DNA of 64,000 nt from Strigamia acuminata (Eukaryota; Arthropoda; Chilopoda; Geophilomorpha; Linotaeniidae): the NCBI GenBank assembly GCA_949358305.1, contig OX442314.1, positions 65,853,369-65,917,368 on the forward strand, written 5' to 3'. The notes below the pieces were generated by a model. That model did not search any database. It had not been told where the DNA came from and worked only from the letters and a program-made list of their open reading frames with translations. Shown here piece after piece: positions 49,560 to 61,670 of the stretch (position 1 is its first letter; each line of letters starts with the position of its first letter). A program made the translations under genes and the position numbers.

Positions 49560-50360
49560 GCGATCCATTTGGAAGTCTCTGAGAACCTTTCGGTGGAAAA
49601 GTTCCTTCTGGCCTTCCGTCGTTTCGGCGCCAGATTTGGGTACCCGGCGAAAGTGTTCTCCGACAACTCCAAAACTTTCGAGCGAGGAAGCCAGGAGATA
49701 CAGTCGTGGGGTAAATTGCTGACCAAGGATGGGATCCGGACGTTCCTTTCGGAGAAGAGAGTGGTTTGGTCGTTCATCCCACCATTGTCACCTTGGGCTG
49801 GAGGAGCCTGGGAGAGACTTGTGCGTTCGGTGAAAGATAAACTACGTAAGATGCTGCTGCGTAGGACGGTAGACTTGGAGACGCTTCAGACGCTAGCCGT
49901 CGAGATAAGCTCCGTGCTTAACTCAAGGCCCCTGTCTTACGTGCATGAGGAGGTTGACGGCGGGAGAATTCTCAGCCCTGAGAACTTTCTCACTGGAGGA
50001 ATGCCCAAGTGGGTTATCAACCGTCCACTGCACGCGATACAGAAGAAAGACCTACGGAGATTGGATAGAAAAAGACGACTTTTCATTTGGGAGTTCTGGC
50101 GGATTTGGCGCGAGAGTTACCTGAAACAACTAAGAAATTTTCATGAAGTTAAGGGCGACTCACGTTTCAAGAATCCGGAGGTCAACCAGATAGTATTGCT
50201 GGAAAAGGTCGGCTGCAATCCGTACTTCTGGCCGCTGGCACGGGTCATCGAGGTCCTACCAGGCGAAGATGGTTTTGTGCGCGTCGTGAGAGTGGTTACA
50301 GCCAATGGAAAGGAATATCGACGCTCGGTCAAACACGTAAGGGCTTTGGAGCTGGACTAG
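49560..50360 (+). pseudogene. Remainder of integrase beyond the in-frame stop
   Basis: Same frame as the upstream polyprotein, continuing for 266 codons to TAG at 50358. It carries the second and third integrase catalytic residues (Asp in FSDNSK, codon 1527; Glu in WERLV, codon 1577; 49 residues between) and a C-terminal domain like that of other BEL integrases (WPLARV to the end). It would be made only by readthrough of TGA 49557-49559. BEL relatives generally have an arginine at the stop position and TGA is one transition from an arginine codon, so a recent nonsense mutation is the simplest reading. The following base is G, not the C associated with strong UGA readthrough. Confidence 0.85.
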
Positions 50361-50412
50361 CGTGGTCGAGTCGCTTAGACCGGCTGTCCGCTTCTTTTTC
50401 GGCTGGCAGCGA
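50361..50412 (+). other. Region before element 2 3' LTR, pyrimidine tract
   Basis: 52 bp between the stop codon and the LTR. The position normally holding a polypurine tract instead has CTTCTTTTTCGGCTGGCAGCGA. In element sense, element 1 (CTTCTTCTTTGGCCGGCAACGC) and element 3 (TTTCTTTTTGGTGGGAGCGA) have a similar sequence at the same place, so it is a conserved cis feature. Confidence 0.7.
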
Positions 50413-51984
50413 TGTTGCGAGCAAGAACGCAACAAAAAGATCTGGAGATTTCACGTTGTTTATTTTCTGAAAGAGAGAAAAGGCTTTTTAATTTTGTTGT
50501 CAAGTTTGAATAGATTTGCAACTCTTATCTGACATGTCCAGTTGGTTTGCTGCCTTGTTGTCACGATCCTGGAAGTTCAAGGGGGTTGTCACTTCGCTTG
50601 CCACACCTGGAATGTTTGGAAGTTGTGTTTTTAGTCTTTTGGCATTGTTTTATGTGTCTTTTTCACTTGTTTGTGTTATTTCTAGTATTTATAAGTTTTC
50701 TCCTGTTTCCAGTTCACTTGTGAGAGAGATAGGCGTGCATCGGCAAGATGGCCGCCATAGCATAAGTGAGCTGGGAAACAGGAGAACTTGAAATAAGCAC
50801 AATTGCAGTTTTGGTGCTTGTTTCACTGGTAATTTAATTTATACTAACTTGTATTGGTGTTTAAGGTAGTCCACAGGTGTCTTGGGTCGCTGGATGGACG
50901 TTGGACATCGTTTGTGAGCGTTTGCGAGCGTCGGGCGTGAGCGCACGCCTTGCGACGCCTCTCGTGGTCGTATGGGTCCTGCAAATGAGTTGAATCGGTC
51001 GGGTTTCAATGTCCAAGCACTGGGAAAGTTGTACTGACCGTTCTAGGACGCAGATCCATCGTTGAGAAGGCCTGTGAGTCGCTCGCGACCTTGTCTGGCT
51101 CCATTCACGTCATTTTAGCAGTTGCATGGTCGCCATCTTAGATTTGGTGCTGCACTGGTGCCCTGTCATTGTTTCTTTTGGGGTTTTAATGGAACCTGGA
51201 CATAGGGAATATTTACTAGTTATTGTTTGTATATTTACCAATATTAGTTGTTGTTAATCTAAGCTTTTACCTTTGTTATTGCATGGTTGTTAAGGGGTTA
51301 AAACTGTGACACGTTGCGCCCTCTTTTGGTGGTGATTGGGTTTGGGCTCAGCATTGTGTTTTGAGTGTAACTAATGTTAGTTTTAGCCTTTGAATTATTT
51401 GTTAAGTTTAAGTGAAGTGCTGTTTGCACAGGTCATACTGTTATCAAGGTGTTAGGTTAAGTTTTGTCTTTATTTATGTTAAGTTTGACATCTGTTGTAG
51501 ATATACGGAAACCTTGTCGGCACTATTGTTATTATTCAAATCTGTATTGTTTGGTCACTGACATTTATTGTAATCAGGTGACCAGTTGTTAAGAGTAGGT
51601 TGCTAAAGAAGCAACAGTTGTTATCAGTTGTTAAGTATTAAAACCAGTTGATATTTTTCCTCCTTCTTTGGATAATTTATTCCTGTGTTTCTTTTACTTC
51701 AACATTCATGATGACTTGTGAGTAGAGAGCTTTGCCTGCTCTCCTCCTCCCTGGGAGCACGGAATTTCTACCCCGCAGCTAAAGAGGTTTTGCCAATCAC
51801 TTCATCTAAATGCAGTCAGGCCTAGTTTCATGCAGTCAGGCCTAACCCTTCTTCAAGTTAGGCTTATGCTCAGAGAGAGGATTTCAACTTGTCTCTTCAA
51901 CCACTATACAGTCTCGGGCGGTTTCCAGAGTTTGGTGACCAATTCGCCAGTTTTTTCCTGTGAGATCCAAGGTTGTTTGCTACA
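50413..51984 (+). repeat. Element 2 3' LTR
   Basis: 1,572 bp, offset 7,644 from the 5' LTR; no differences seen by eye. Ends ...TTTGCTACA, then the AGTC target duplication and satellite. Confidence 0.95.
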
Positions 51985-51988
51985 AGTC
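51985..51988 (+). other. Target-site duplication AGTC, right copy (element 2)
   Basis: AGTC follows LTR-terminal TACA and continues as AACTGTGATGAG, the rest of the interrupted monomer. Confidence 0.9.
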
Positions 51989-54028
51989 AACTGTGATGAG
52001 ATCAAAAGTCTATTCTCCTAAATCATTGGTTGAATGTTTCTAAAACTTACATTGGAGCCTTCTACTAAGGTTTAAACACTATTTTTGAACATTCAGAGAC
52101 ATTGGTCTTGTGGTGTTTGTGCTAAGTCAACTGCGATGTGAAATGAACTCAAAATTTTTTTTTCAAAATTTATTGCTTGGGTGTTGCTAAAACTTATATT
52201 GAAGGCTTCTACTAAGGTTTAAACACTATTTCTGAACATTCAGAGACATTGGACTTGTGGTGTTTGTGCTAAGTCAACTGTGATGAGATCAAAAGTCTAT
52301 TCTCCCAAATCATTGGTTGGATGTTTCTAAAACTTACATTGGAGCCTTCTACTAAGGTTTAAACACTATTTCTGAACATTCAGAGACATTGGTCTTGTGG
52401 TGTTTGTGCTAAGTCAACTGTGATTAGATCAAAAGTCTATTCTCCCAAATCATTGGTTGGATGTTTCTAAAACTTACATTGGAGCCTTCTACTAAGGTTT
52501 AAACACTATTTCTGAACATTCAGAGACATTGGTCTTGTGGTGTTTGTTCTAAGTCAACTGTGATGAGATCAAAAGTCTATTCTCCCAAATCATTGGTTGG
52601 ATGTTTCTAAAACTTACATTGGAGCCTTCTACTAAGGTTTAAACACTATTTCTGAACATTCAGAGACATTGGTCTTGTGGTGTTTGTTCTAAGTCAACTG
52701 TGATGAGATCAAAAGTCTATTCTCCCAAATCATTGGTTGGATGTTTCTAAAACTTACATTGGAGCCTTCTACTAAGGTGTAAACACTATTTCTGAACATT
52801 CAGAGACATTGGTCTTGTGGTGTTTGTGCTAAGTCAACTGTGATGAGATCAAAAGTCTATTCTCCCAAATCATTGGTTGGATGTTTCTAAAACTTACATT
52901 GGAGCCTTCTACTAAGGTTTAAACACTATTTCTGAACATTCAGAGACATTGGTCTTGTGGTGTTTGTGCTAAGTCAACTGCGATGTGAAATGAACTCAAA
53001 ATTTTTTTTTCAAAATTTATTGCTTGGGTGTTGCTAAAACTTATATTGAAGGCTTCTACTAAGGTTTAAACACTATTTCTGAACATTCAGAGACATTGGA
53101 CTTGTGGTGTTTGTGCTAAGTCAACTGTGATGAGATCAAAAGTCTATTCTCCCAAATCATTGGTTGGATGTTTTTAAAACTTACATTGGAGCCTTCTACT
53201 AAGGTTTAAACACTAATTCTGAACATTCAGAGACATTGGTCTTGTGGTGTTTGTGCTAAGTCAACTGTGATGAGATCAAAAGTCTATTCTCCCAAATCAT
53301 TGGTTGGATGTTTCTAAAACTTACATTGGAGCCTTCTACTAAGGTTTAAACACTATTTCTGAACATTCAGAGACATTGGTCTTGTGGTGTTTGTGCTAAG
53401 TCAACTGTGATGAGATCAAAAGTCTATTCTCTTAAATCAATGGTTGAATGTTTCTAAAACTTACATTGGAGCCTTCTACTAAGGTTTAAACACTATTTCT
53501 GAACATTCAGAGACATTGGACTTGTGGTGTTTGTGCTAAGTCAACTGTGATGAGATCAAAAGTCTATTCTCCCAAATCATTGGTTGGATGTTTCTAAAAC
53601 TTACATTGGAGCCTTCTACTAAGGTTTAAACACTATTTCTGAACATTCAGAGACATTGGACTTATGGTGTTTGTGCTAAGTCAACTGTGATGAGATCAAA
53701 AGTCTATTCTCTCAAATCATTGGTTGGATGTTTCTAAAACTTACATTGGAGCCTTCTACTAAGGTTTAAACACTATTTCTGAACATTCAGAGACATTGGT
53801 GTTTGTGCTAAGTCAACTGCGATCTGAAATGAGCTCAAAATTTTTTTTTCAAAATTTATTGCTTGGGTGTTGCTAAAACTTACATTTAAGGCTTCTACAA
53901 AGGTTTAAACACTATTTATAAACATTCAGACACATTGGACTTGTGGTGTTTGTGCTAAGTCAACTGTGATGAGATCAAAAGTCTATTCTCCCAAATCATT
54001 GGTTGGATGTTTCTAAAACTTACATTGG

Positions 54029-56408
54029 AGCCTTCTACTAAGGTTTAAACACTATTTCTGAACATTCAGAGACATTGGTCTTGTGGTGTTTGTGCTAAGT
54101 CAACTGTGATTAGATCAAAAGTCTATTCTCCCAAATCATTGGTTGGATGTCTCTAAAACTTACATTGGAGCCTTCTACTAAGGTTTAAACACTATTTCTG
54201 AACATTCAGAGACATTGGTCTTGTGGTGTTTGTGCTAAGTCAACTGTGATGAGATCAAAAGTCTATTCTCCCAAATCATTGGTTGGATGTTTCTAAAATT
54301 TACATTGGAGCCTTCTACTAAGGTTTAAACACTATTTCTGAACATTCAGAGACATTGGTCTTGTGGTGTTTGTGCTAAGTCAACTGTGATGAGATCAAAA
54401 GTCTATTCTTTTAAATCAATGGTTGAATGTTTCTAAAACTTACATTGGAGCCTTCTACTAAGGTTTAAACACTATTTCTGAACATTCAGAGACATTGAAC
54501 TTGTGGTGTTTGTGCTAAGTCAACTGTGATGAGATCAAAAGTCTATTCTCCCAAATCATTGGTTAGATGTTTCTAAAACTTACATTGGAGCCTTCTACTA
54601 AGGTTTAAACACTATTTCTGAACATTCAGAGACATTGGACTTGTGGTGTTTGTGCTAAGTCAACTGTGATGAGATCAAAAGTCTATTCTCCCAAATCATT
54701 GGTTGGATGTTTCTAAAACTTACATTGGAGCCTTCTACTAAGGTTTAAACACTATTTCTGAACATTCAGAGACATTGGTCTTGTGGCGTTTGTTCTAAGT
54801 CAACTGTGATGAGATCAAAAGTCTATTCTCCCAAATCATTGGTTGGATGTTTCTAAAACTTACATTGGAGCCTTCTACTAAGGTTTAAACACTATTTCTG
54901 AACATTCAGAGACATTGGTCTTGTGGTGTTTCTGCTAAGTCAACTGTGATGAGATCAAAAGTCTATTCTCCCAAATCATTGGTTGGATGTTTCTAAAACT
55001 TACATTGGAGCCTTCTACTAAGGTTTAAACACTATTTCTGAACATTCAGAGACATTGGTCTTGTGGTGTTTGTGCTAAGTCAACTGTGATGAGATCAAAA
55101 GTCTATTCTCCCAAATCATTGGTTGGATGTTTCTAAAACTTACATTGGAGCCTTCTACTAAGGTTTAAACACTATTTCTGAACATTCAGAAACATTGGTC
55201 TTGTGGTGTTTGTGCTAAGTCAACTGTGATGAGATCAAAAGTCTATTCTCCCAAATCATTGGTTGGATGTTTCTAAAACTTACATTGGAGCCTTCTACTA
55301 AGGTTTAAACACTATTTCTGAACATTCAGAGACATTGGACTTGTGGTGTTTCTGCTAAGTCAACTGTGATGAGATCAAAAGTCTATTCTCCCAAATCATT
55401 GGTTGGATGTTTCTAAAACTTACATTGGAGCCTTCTACTAAGGTTTAAACACTATTTCTGAACATTCAGAGACATTGGTCTTGTGGTGTTTGTGCTAAGT
55501 CAACTGTGATGAGATCAAAAGTCTATTCTCCCAAATCATTGGTTGGATGTTTCTAAAACTTACATTGGAGCCTTCTACTAAGGTTTAAACACTATTTCTG
55601 AACATTCAGAGACATTGGTCTTGTGGTGTTTGTGCTAAGTCAACTGTGATTAGATCAAAAGTCTATTCTCCCAAATCATTGGTTGGATGTCTCTAAAACT
55701 TACATTGGAGCCTTCTACTAAGGTTTAAACACTATTTCTGAACATTCAGAGACATTGGTCTTGTGGTGTTTGTGCTAAGTCAACTGTGATGAGATCAAAA
55801 GTCTATTCTCCCAAATCATTGGTTGGATGTTTCTAAAATTTACATTGGAGCCTTCTACTAAGGTTTAAACACTATTTCTGAACATTCAGAGACATTGGTC
55901 TTGTGGTGTTTGTGCTAAGTCAACTGTGATGAGATCAAAAGTCTATTCTTTTAAATCAATGGTTGAATGTTTCTAAAACTTACATTGGAGCCTTCTACTA
56001 AGGTTTAAACACTATTTCTGAACATTCAGAGACATTGAACTTGTGGTGTTTGTGCTAAGTCAACTGTGATGAGATCAAAAGTCTATTCTCCCAAATCATT
56101 GGTTAGATGTTTCTAAAACTTACATTGGAGCCTTCTACTAAGGTTTAAACACTATTTCTGAACATTCAGAGACATTGGACTTGTGGTGTTTGTGCTAAGT
56201 CAACTGTGATGAGATCAAAAGTCTATTCTCCCAAATCATTGGTTGGATGTTTCTAAAACTTACATTGGAGCCTTCTACTAAGGTTTAAACACTATTTCTG
56301 AACATTCAGAGACATTGGTCTTGTGGCGTTTGTTCTAAGTCAACTGTGATGAGATCAAAAGTCTATTCTCCCAAATCATTGGTTGGATGTTTCTAAAACT
56401 TACATTGG
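54029..56408 (+). repeat. Satellite duplication with 1,540-bp offset
   Basis: Six distinctive monomers at 54029-54868 recur in order at 55569-56408: the GATTAG/GTCTCT copy, AAAATTTACATT, ATTCTTTTAAATCAATGG, ACATTGAACTTG with TTAGATG, a plain copy, and TGTGGCGTTTGTTC. 1,540 is 11 x 140. Block B has one related run near 37.5-38.6 kb. Confidence 0.85.
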
Positions 56409-57323
56409 AGCCTTCTACTAAGGTTTAAACACTATTTCTGAACATTCAGAGACATTGGTCTTGTGGTGTTTGTGCTAAGTCAACTGCGATGTGAAATGAA
56501 CTCAAAATTTTTTTTTCAAAATTTATTGCTTGGGTGTTGCTAAAACTTATATTGAAGGCTTCTACTAAGGTTTAAACACTATTTCTGAACATTCAGAGAC
56601 ATTGGACTTGTGGTGTTTGTGCTAAGTCAACTGTGATGAGATCAAAAGTCTATTCTCCCAAATCATTGGTTGGATGTTTCTAAAACTTACATTAGAGCCT
56701 TCTACTAAGGTTTAAACACTAATTCTGAACATTCAGAGACATTGGTCTTGTGGTGTTTGTGCTAAGTCAACTGTGATGAGATCAAAAGTCTATTCTCCCA
56801 AATCATTGGTTGGATGTTTCTAAAACTTACATTGGAGCCTTCTACTAAGGTTTAAACACTATTTCTGAACATTCAGAGACATTGGTCTTGTGGTGTTTGT
56901 GCTAAGTCAACTGTGATGAGATCAAAAGTCTATTCTCCTAAATCAATGGTTGAATGTTTCTAAAACTTACATTGGAGCCTTCTACTAAGGTTTAAACACT
57001 ATTTCTGAACATTCAGAGACATTGGACTTGTGGTGTTTCTGCTAAGTCAACTGTGTTGCCAGCTGACCGTTGTGGCAAAAGCCACTGGCAAACTAGTAGC
57101 TTTGTAATAAATATTATAATGATCCCAGCGATGCACGGCGCGTTCTTCCATTCGACTCGGTCGGAAATAATGAGCGATTTGTTTTCTCATCTCATATTTC
57201 CTCACAGATCCGTCGTCAATTTCATCCCTTGGTCCTTGGAAACTGGACCACCGTTCCTTCACAATGAACATGACTCAGGGTAGGAAGTTCTCAAGTTATC
57301 TCGATCAAATTATGAAGAATCTC

Positions 57324-57333
57324 TAATGGCGGC
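57324..57333 (+). promoter_or_regulatory. AATGGCGGCG (YY1-like) in element 3 LTR
   Basis: YY1-like core. Related cores in this LTR are AATGGCGG (58190-58197) and AAGATGGCGC (58581-58590). Motif match only. Confidence 0.35.
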
Positions 57334-58580
57334 GATTCGAATAACGCGCGCGCCTACGGAGGAAATCATTTACTTCAGAAGAAATAAAAAGATACGATGT
57401 TTATTCGTACATAATCAAATCTTAACTGTTATTACAATGTACAAACTCGTGCCACGGACTCTAATAACAATAAACGTCAACACGAGTGCATTATTAATAA
57501 AATAGACAACAATATATTAAAACCCCAATGTCTCAAAACGGCCTCCGTACAACAAAACAAGAACGGCCGTTGAGAGTTCAAATTACACCAAAAACTTATC
57601 TTTATTATCGAAAATCGTGCATATAAATAACCCAAACCCTAATGATTATTTAATACCACTGAAATGAATTGAAAGAAGGTGCAAACCTTCAAAATTAAAA
57701 CCTCAACGAACATCGAATGGAAATCTCGAAAACCCGAAAACTGCTACATTTCGCCACGAGACGTCGCCTAATCAATGTCAATGAAAACTTAATCTAATCA
57801 ATCGCAATTCTAGCATCCCGGACATGGCCACTGTCAAAAATACGAATAAAGAACCCAAATAATGCATCCTCAACACTCTTTGTGCGCATTTAATAAATCT
57901 CTTGCATTGCACGGAATTAAATTCCCATCTCCCGCACTAAACCCAATGCTATTCGCGGGCGAGTTAGAAAACCCGAACTCGACCGAAAAGATGCTCGATT
58001 CGCCAAATCACGTGACACTCGACCAAACGATTGAATCTTATCCGAAACACAAAACAACGAAAAAGTAATCAACTAATCATTTCGAAATCGTATTAAAATC
58101 ACCCAACAAAAACTTAAGTCGAACAAATCTCAATCTGAATCAACTTAAATCTCAATCGAGAACGAGGCTCGTTGTACCAACTGTCTTCTAATGGCGGATC
58201 TAGCCGATCAACGCTCCTTGGTGACCAACGAAGCTTCGCCTCGGCCCAACGCCGAATCATCGGACTTTAATCCACGGTAAATTACATCTAAAGCTATTCA
58301 TTTAATCAACGGAGTGATTTCTAACCGAAAGTAATTAAATCTACAGGTTCAAACAACATCTTTCCGAGTGCGCTCCGACCAGACCAAACCGCTCGATAAT
58401 CAACAACGACTTCGCTTTTCGCTTTGAAACCCATCCTCGCCGTTATCTCCTTTAATTAGCGATCCAATGCCTGCCTGTACCGTGTCAGATAAGTTCTCGA
58501 AAACTATTCAAACTAACCGGAACCGAAATTAAAAACCTTAACTTTTCCTTTTAGATAAATCCGATGCCCGAACTTAACAC

Positions 58581-58590
58581 AAGATGGCGC
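58581..58590 (+). promoter_or_regulatory. AAGATGGCGC (YY1-like) in element 3 LTR
   Basis: In element sense this reads GCGCCATCTT, about 205 bases from the LTR start. In element 2 the comparable motif is about 335 bases from the LTR start. Confidence 0.38.
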
Positions 58591-58770
58591 GACACGCTCA
58601 CCTCTCATTTCTAACGTTGCGAACTCTTCGAGAAATTGAGACTTTCAAAGAAACGAAATGACCGAAACGATTCAGCAAACCCCGACAACTTGCAAGGTAA
58701 ACATTCCACGAATGTTAATTCGAATCATGCAAATGAATCAAAGTTTCTTTCTCTTTTCCGAATATTATTT

Positions 58771-58792
58771 TGTTGCGTATCTGCTCGCAACA
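58771..58792 (-). other. LTR-terminal hairpin, element 3
   Basis: Perfect 7-bp stem TGTTGCG/CGCAACA with 8-nt loop (AGCAGATA in element sense). Same stem and AGCA loop start as elements 1 and 2; it fixes the inner LTR boundary and orientation. Confidence 0.87.
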
Positions 58793-61670
58793 TCGCTCCC
58801 ACCAAAAAGAAAGAGGATAGCGGGGGGGGGAAATTTCATCCTAATAAATCCACCTCTCTATGTTACTAGGACAACCCATCTAACCTCGCTAATTACCACA
58901 GGTGACGCTGTGGAGACGCTTAAGACGAACAACCGTCTCTCTTATCTGTACCCCCGCAACCCATCCCCTCTCTCAGACTCCCATCTCGGCCTTTTCTCTT
59001 TTTTCCAAGAGACCGAGTTTAAGGACCTAAGAGGGAGGGGAATAGGAAATACAGACACTCTCTATTATTTATGCAAACGAAATTATTTTCGATTCACAGC
59101 CTTTAATCGCTTCTCTTGAGAAAATCTGATCGCCTCTTTTTAAATTCCAGACTCTAACTCAATTCACCTGACGTCGTATTCTTACGACTTGTGACTCTCG
59201 ACACGGCTCAATTAACCACTTCACGTGCCGATGTTCTTTGACTACTTTTTCTTTTCTTATTCGGAGACAACGACTTCCGGACCGCTTAAAATTCCTTTTA
59301 CAAACCGGAATCGTCTTCTGTTAACTCTCGAATGTCTTAAAAATTCTCTTAAATTCTTAAAAGAGGAAGTCAAGATTGCCGAACCCGTGGACCCAGCAAC
59401 AACGGACTTCTCTTATTTGCTAATCCACTTCACTTGTTTTAGACAACAACTTTTACTATCAGCTCTGTAAATCTCTAATATTTTCCTATCTTAATTCTGC
59501 CTTGGAAAATTCCTTCAACTTTGTTTAAAAAGAAAACCTTGTCAAGACCAATTATTCCACATTCTACTATTTTCCAATGGAGGGGTTAGTTTCTTGTTGT
59601 TATCCAATCAAGGACATTCGATATTTATCTGAACCCCCCATATCTTGGGTTTATTCTAAGCACCCTGTATTTTTATTTCCCGTGTTAATTTTTTGAGGTA
59701 AGAGTGAGGGAGGCTATGAGGACTCTTCTATTTGTTATTTTTTTTTCACAATATAAAATCTTAGGATTAGGAAAACAGGAAATTGATCAAAAAAGTTTAG
59801 TGACCGTTCCTCTTCGGCGACCGACGGCGTGCACTCCGCCGGTGGCCGGCAGGACTTTCCCGGACACATCTTGTCGTTTCCAACTCCAACTTTATTTTAT
59901 ATATTCATATAATTCCCTCCCGACTCAAAAAAAAGAAACAAGAAGGGAAGCTCTATTGCTATTCGGGTCCCTACTCCTGCTAACTCTGGCTGGAGGTCTC
60001 TAATGGATTCGAGCAACCCATTGGTGTTTGCCATCTTGCATGTCGAAAAATCGAACATTCAAACGAGGAACCATTAGAATAAAGGGGTTATTTCGTGTCA
60101 ATAAGTATGAATATCAAGTTAACTTAAGTGCGGAGCTTATATATTGTAAAATATAACTATTTATTTCTTTGTGCGGGGAACTAACCTGGAAATTGAACCA
60201 TTAGAATCATATAGAGAGAAGGGGTGTAGAGGGACTTTATATCTGAATTGTGTGCATGAAAGCACTGTCCTTGTCACATTAGATAAGCTGACATGAACAG
60301 GTCCCGACATACTCCCGCATTAGTTTTAGATCTAAATAACTGCATTAAATAGGAGAAACTTCCATTTTCGTCTAATCCCGAGGGGAAAAGCGATTCATTC
60401 ATCTAAATGGCTTGAAACTTCTATTATCTAGTTTGACTGTTATGAAGGTTTAAGAGGTCAAGGTTTTCTATTCTATTTGCTCCTGTATGTATTTTCTAAC
60501 CCTAAAAGGACAACGTAACCCATACGTGAACGCCACAATGCGAAGGATTTGTTTGCTAACTTCCGAACAGAAAGTCTTACAAAGCCATTACTTCACAAAT
60601 TGAATCGTTTTTCTGAAAATGTCCAGAACTCTCAAGATTCCCAGTGTTCAAAGGCGATTGCAGTTGGCTGCCCCTGAATCAAAGCTTTCCAGAGGAAAAA
60701 AGGGATGGCTGGTTATAACAGAAAAGCTAATCTATCTCTTTTAGAGGAGAACCTATTGAAAAAACTTTCTCGTTCTGTTATTCTTATGTTAGATGTAAAG
60801 GATTTTTCTATTTAGTCAGGATTTAAGTATGGTATGGATTGATATTTAGGAAGCGACAGCATGTATCTTGACACACTCGGCGCCAAGGAGTAGATCCACT
60901 TTTCAGGAGATTTCCCGAAATAAAGTGGCGAACTTTTCTAATACTGAAACTGTCAAAAAAAAACGACTAAAGGTTAGAGAAGGAGGAAGGCTTTATTTTC
61001 TAAGATGCACCCGGCAGCAATGAATTTCTCAACAGATCGGCTCATGTGGTTTTGACTAATGCCATAAATACTAACACCGATTGCTATATCTGACCAACAC
61101 CTGAATTCGACTGTAATAGAAATTCTAAATTCTTACGTCCAAACTTAATCTGCTCCTCATTTATTCAACTTGTTCTAACTGTAATATCCTGGAGAATAAG
61201 TATTTCTACTGTGAAGATCTTTTATGCTTTCAAAGAAATCGATCGGGAAACTTCCGAAACTTGAAATCACTAAATTCTCAAGAGGAATTGTCTGTATTTT
61301 CTTAAATAAAAAGCTGTATAAAAAGGACTGGAAGAATAAACTAAATTAATTTCTATTTTTCTGAGTGACGAGAGATTCGGATTCTTTTCTGTTGGTTCTG
61401 GGGTCTTTAATTCTCAATAAACTGGAATTCGCTCCTTTTCTCAACTGAACCTTTTTACTGTCACCTTGTTTCTTCGGCTGACTTCACACGGCTCTTCCCA
61501 ACTCAACAACTTCTTCAGACCAACTTGCACCGGACTAACTCTAACTGATTGCTTTAAAAAATCCTTTCAGTATAACTTTATGATCCCTTTTTATTCTATT
61601 AGCTGAAAGCTGATAATTGTTGCCTTTTTCTACTCTACAAGGAGGAAGATGGATCTCTATCTTTAGGCTT

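Larger units (their letters stand above)
42769..51984 (+). mobile_element. Element 2: BEL/Pao LTR retrotransposon, nearly intact
   Basis: 9,216 bp with two 1,572-bp LTRs (TG...CA), a 4-bp target duplication, a primer site, a 743-bp leader and one long Gag-Pol frame. Domain order Gag, zinc knuckles, aspartic protease, reverse transcriptase, RNase H, integrase is that of BEL/Pao (known from animals only). The LTRs look identical by eye, which indicates recent insertion. Autonomy is doubtful in this copy because of an in-frame TGA in integrase and a DPG protease motif. It is the only element here encoding recognisable proteins, so relatives of it are the likely protein source for elements 1 and 3. 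Confidence 0.95.
51985..57053 (+). repeat. 140-bp satellite array, block C
   Basis: About 36 monomers, continuing the array after element 2. It includes 147-bp variants (52136, 52983, 56489) and one 139-bp variant (53822). It is paralogous to block B: variant spacing 52983-53822 equals 36192-37031 (839) and private variants are shared. With element 2 removed the offset between the two is about 7.57 kb. Confidence 0.97.
57054..58792 (-). repeat. Element 3 LTR (left copy; 3' LTR in element sense)
   Basis: 1,739 bp, plus-strand ends TGTTGCC...CGCAACA. At the plus-strand start a nested fold is possible: TTGCCA (57056-57061) with TGGCAA (57086-57091), enclosing GTGGC-AAAA-GCCAC (57072-57085). The inner end (58771-58792) is the shared TGTTGCG hairpin. 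No coding frame of note. The boundary at 58792 rests on similarity to elements 1 and 2, since the other LTR copy is outside the window. Confidence 0.82.

Noticed and set aside
45084-50360. Envelope gene in element 2
   Set aside because: Only 52 bp lie between the end of integrase and the 3' LTR, so there is no room for an env-like frame there.
1-57053. CENP-B box in the satellite
   Set aside because: I see no match to the CENP-B box pattern in the consensus monomer; the AT-rich GTTTAAAC palindrome is not that motif.
57050-57053. ACTG as a confirmed target duplication of element 3
   Set aside because: The right junction is outside the window, so the duplication cannot be verified; used only as a likely value.
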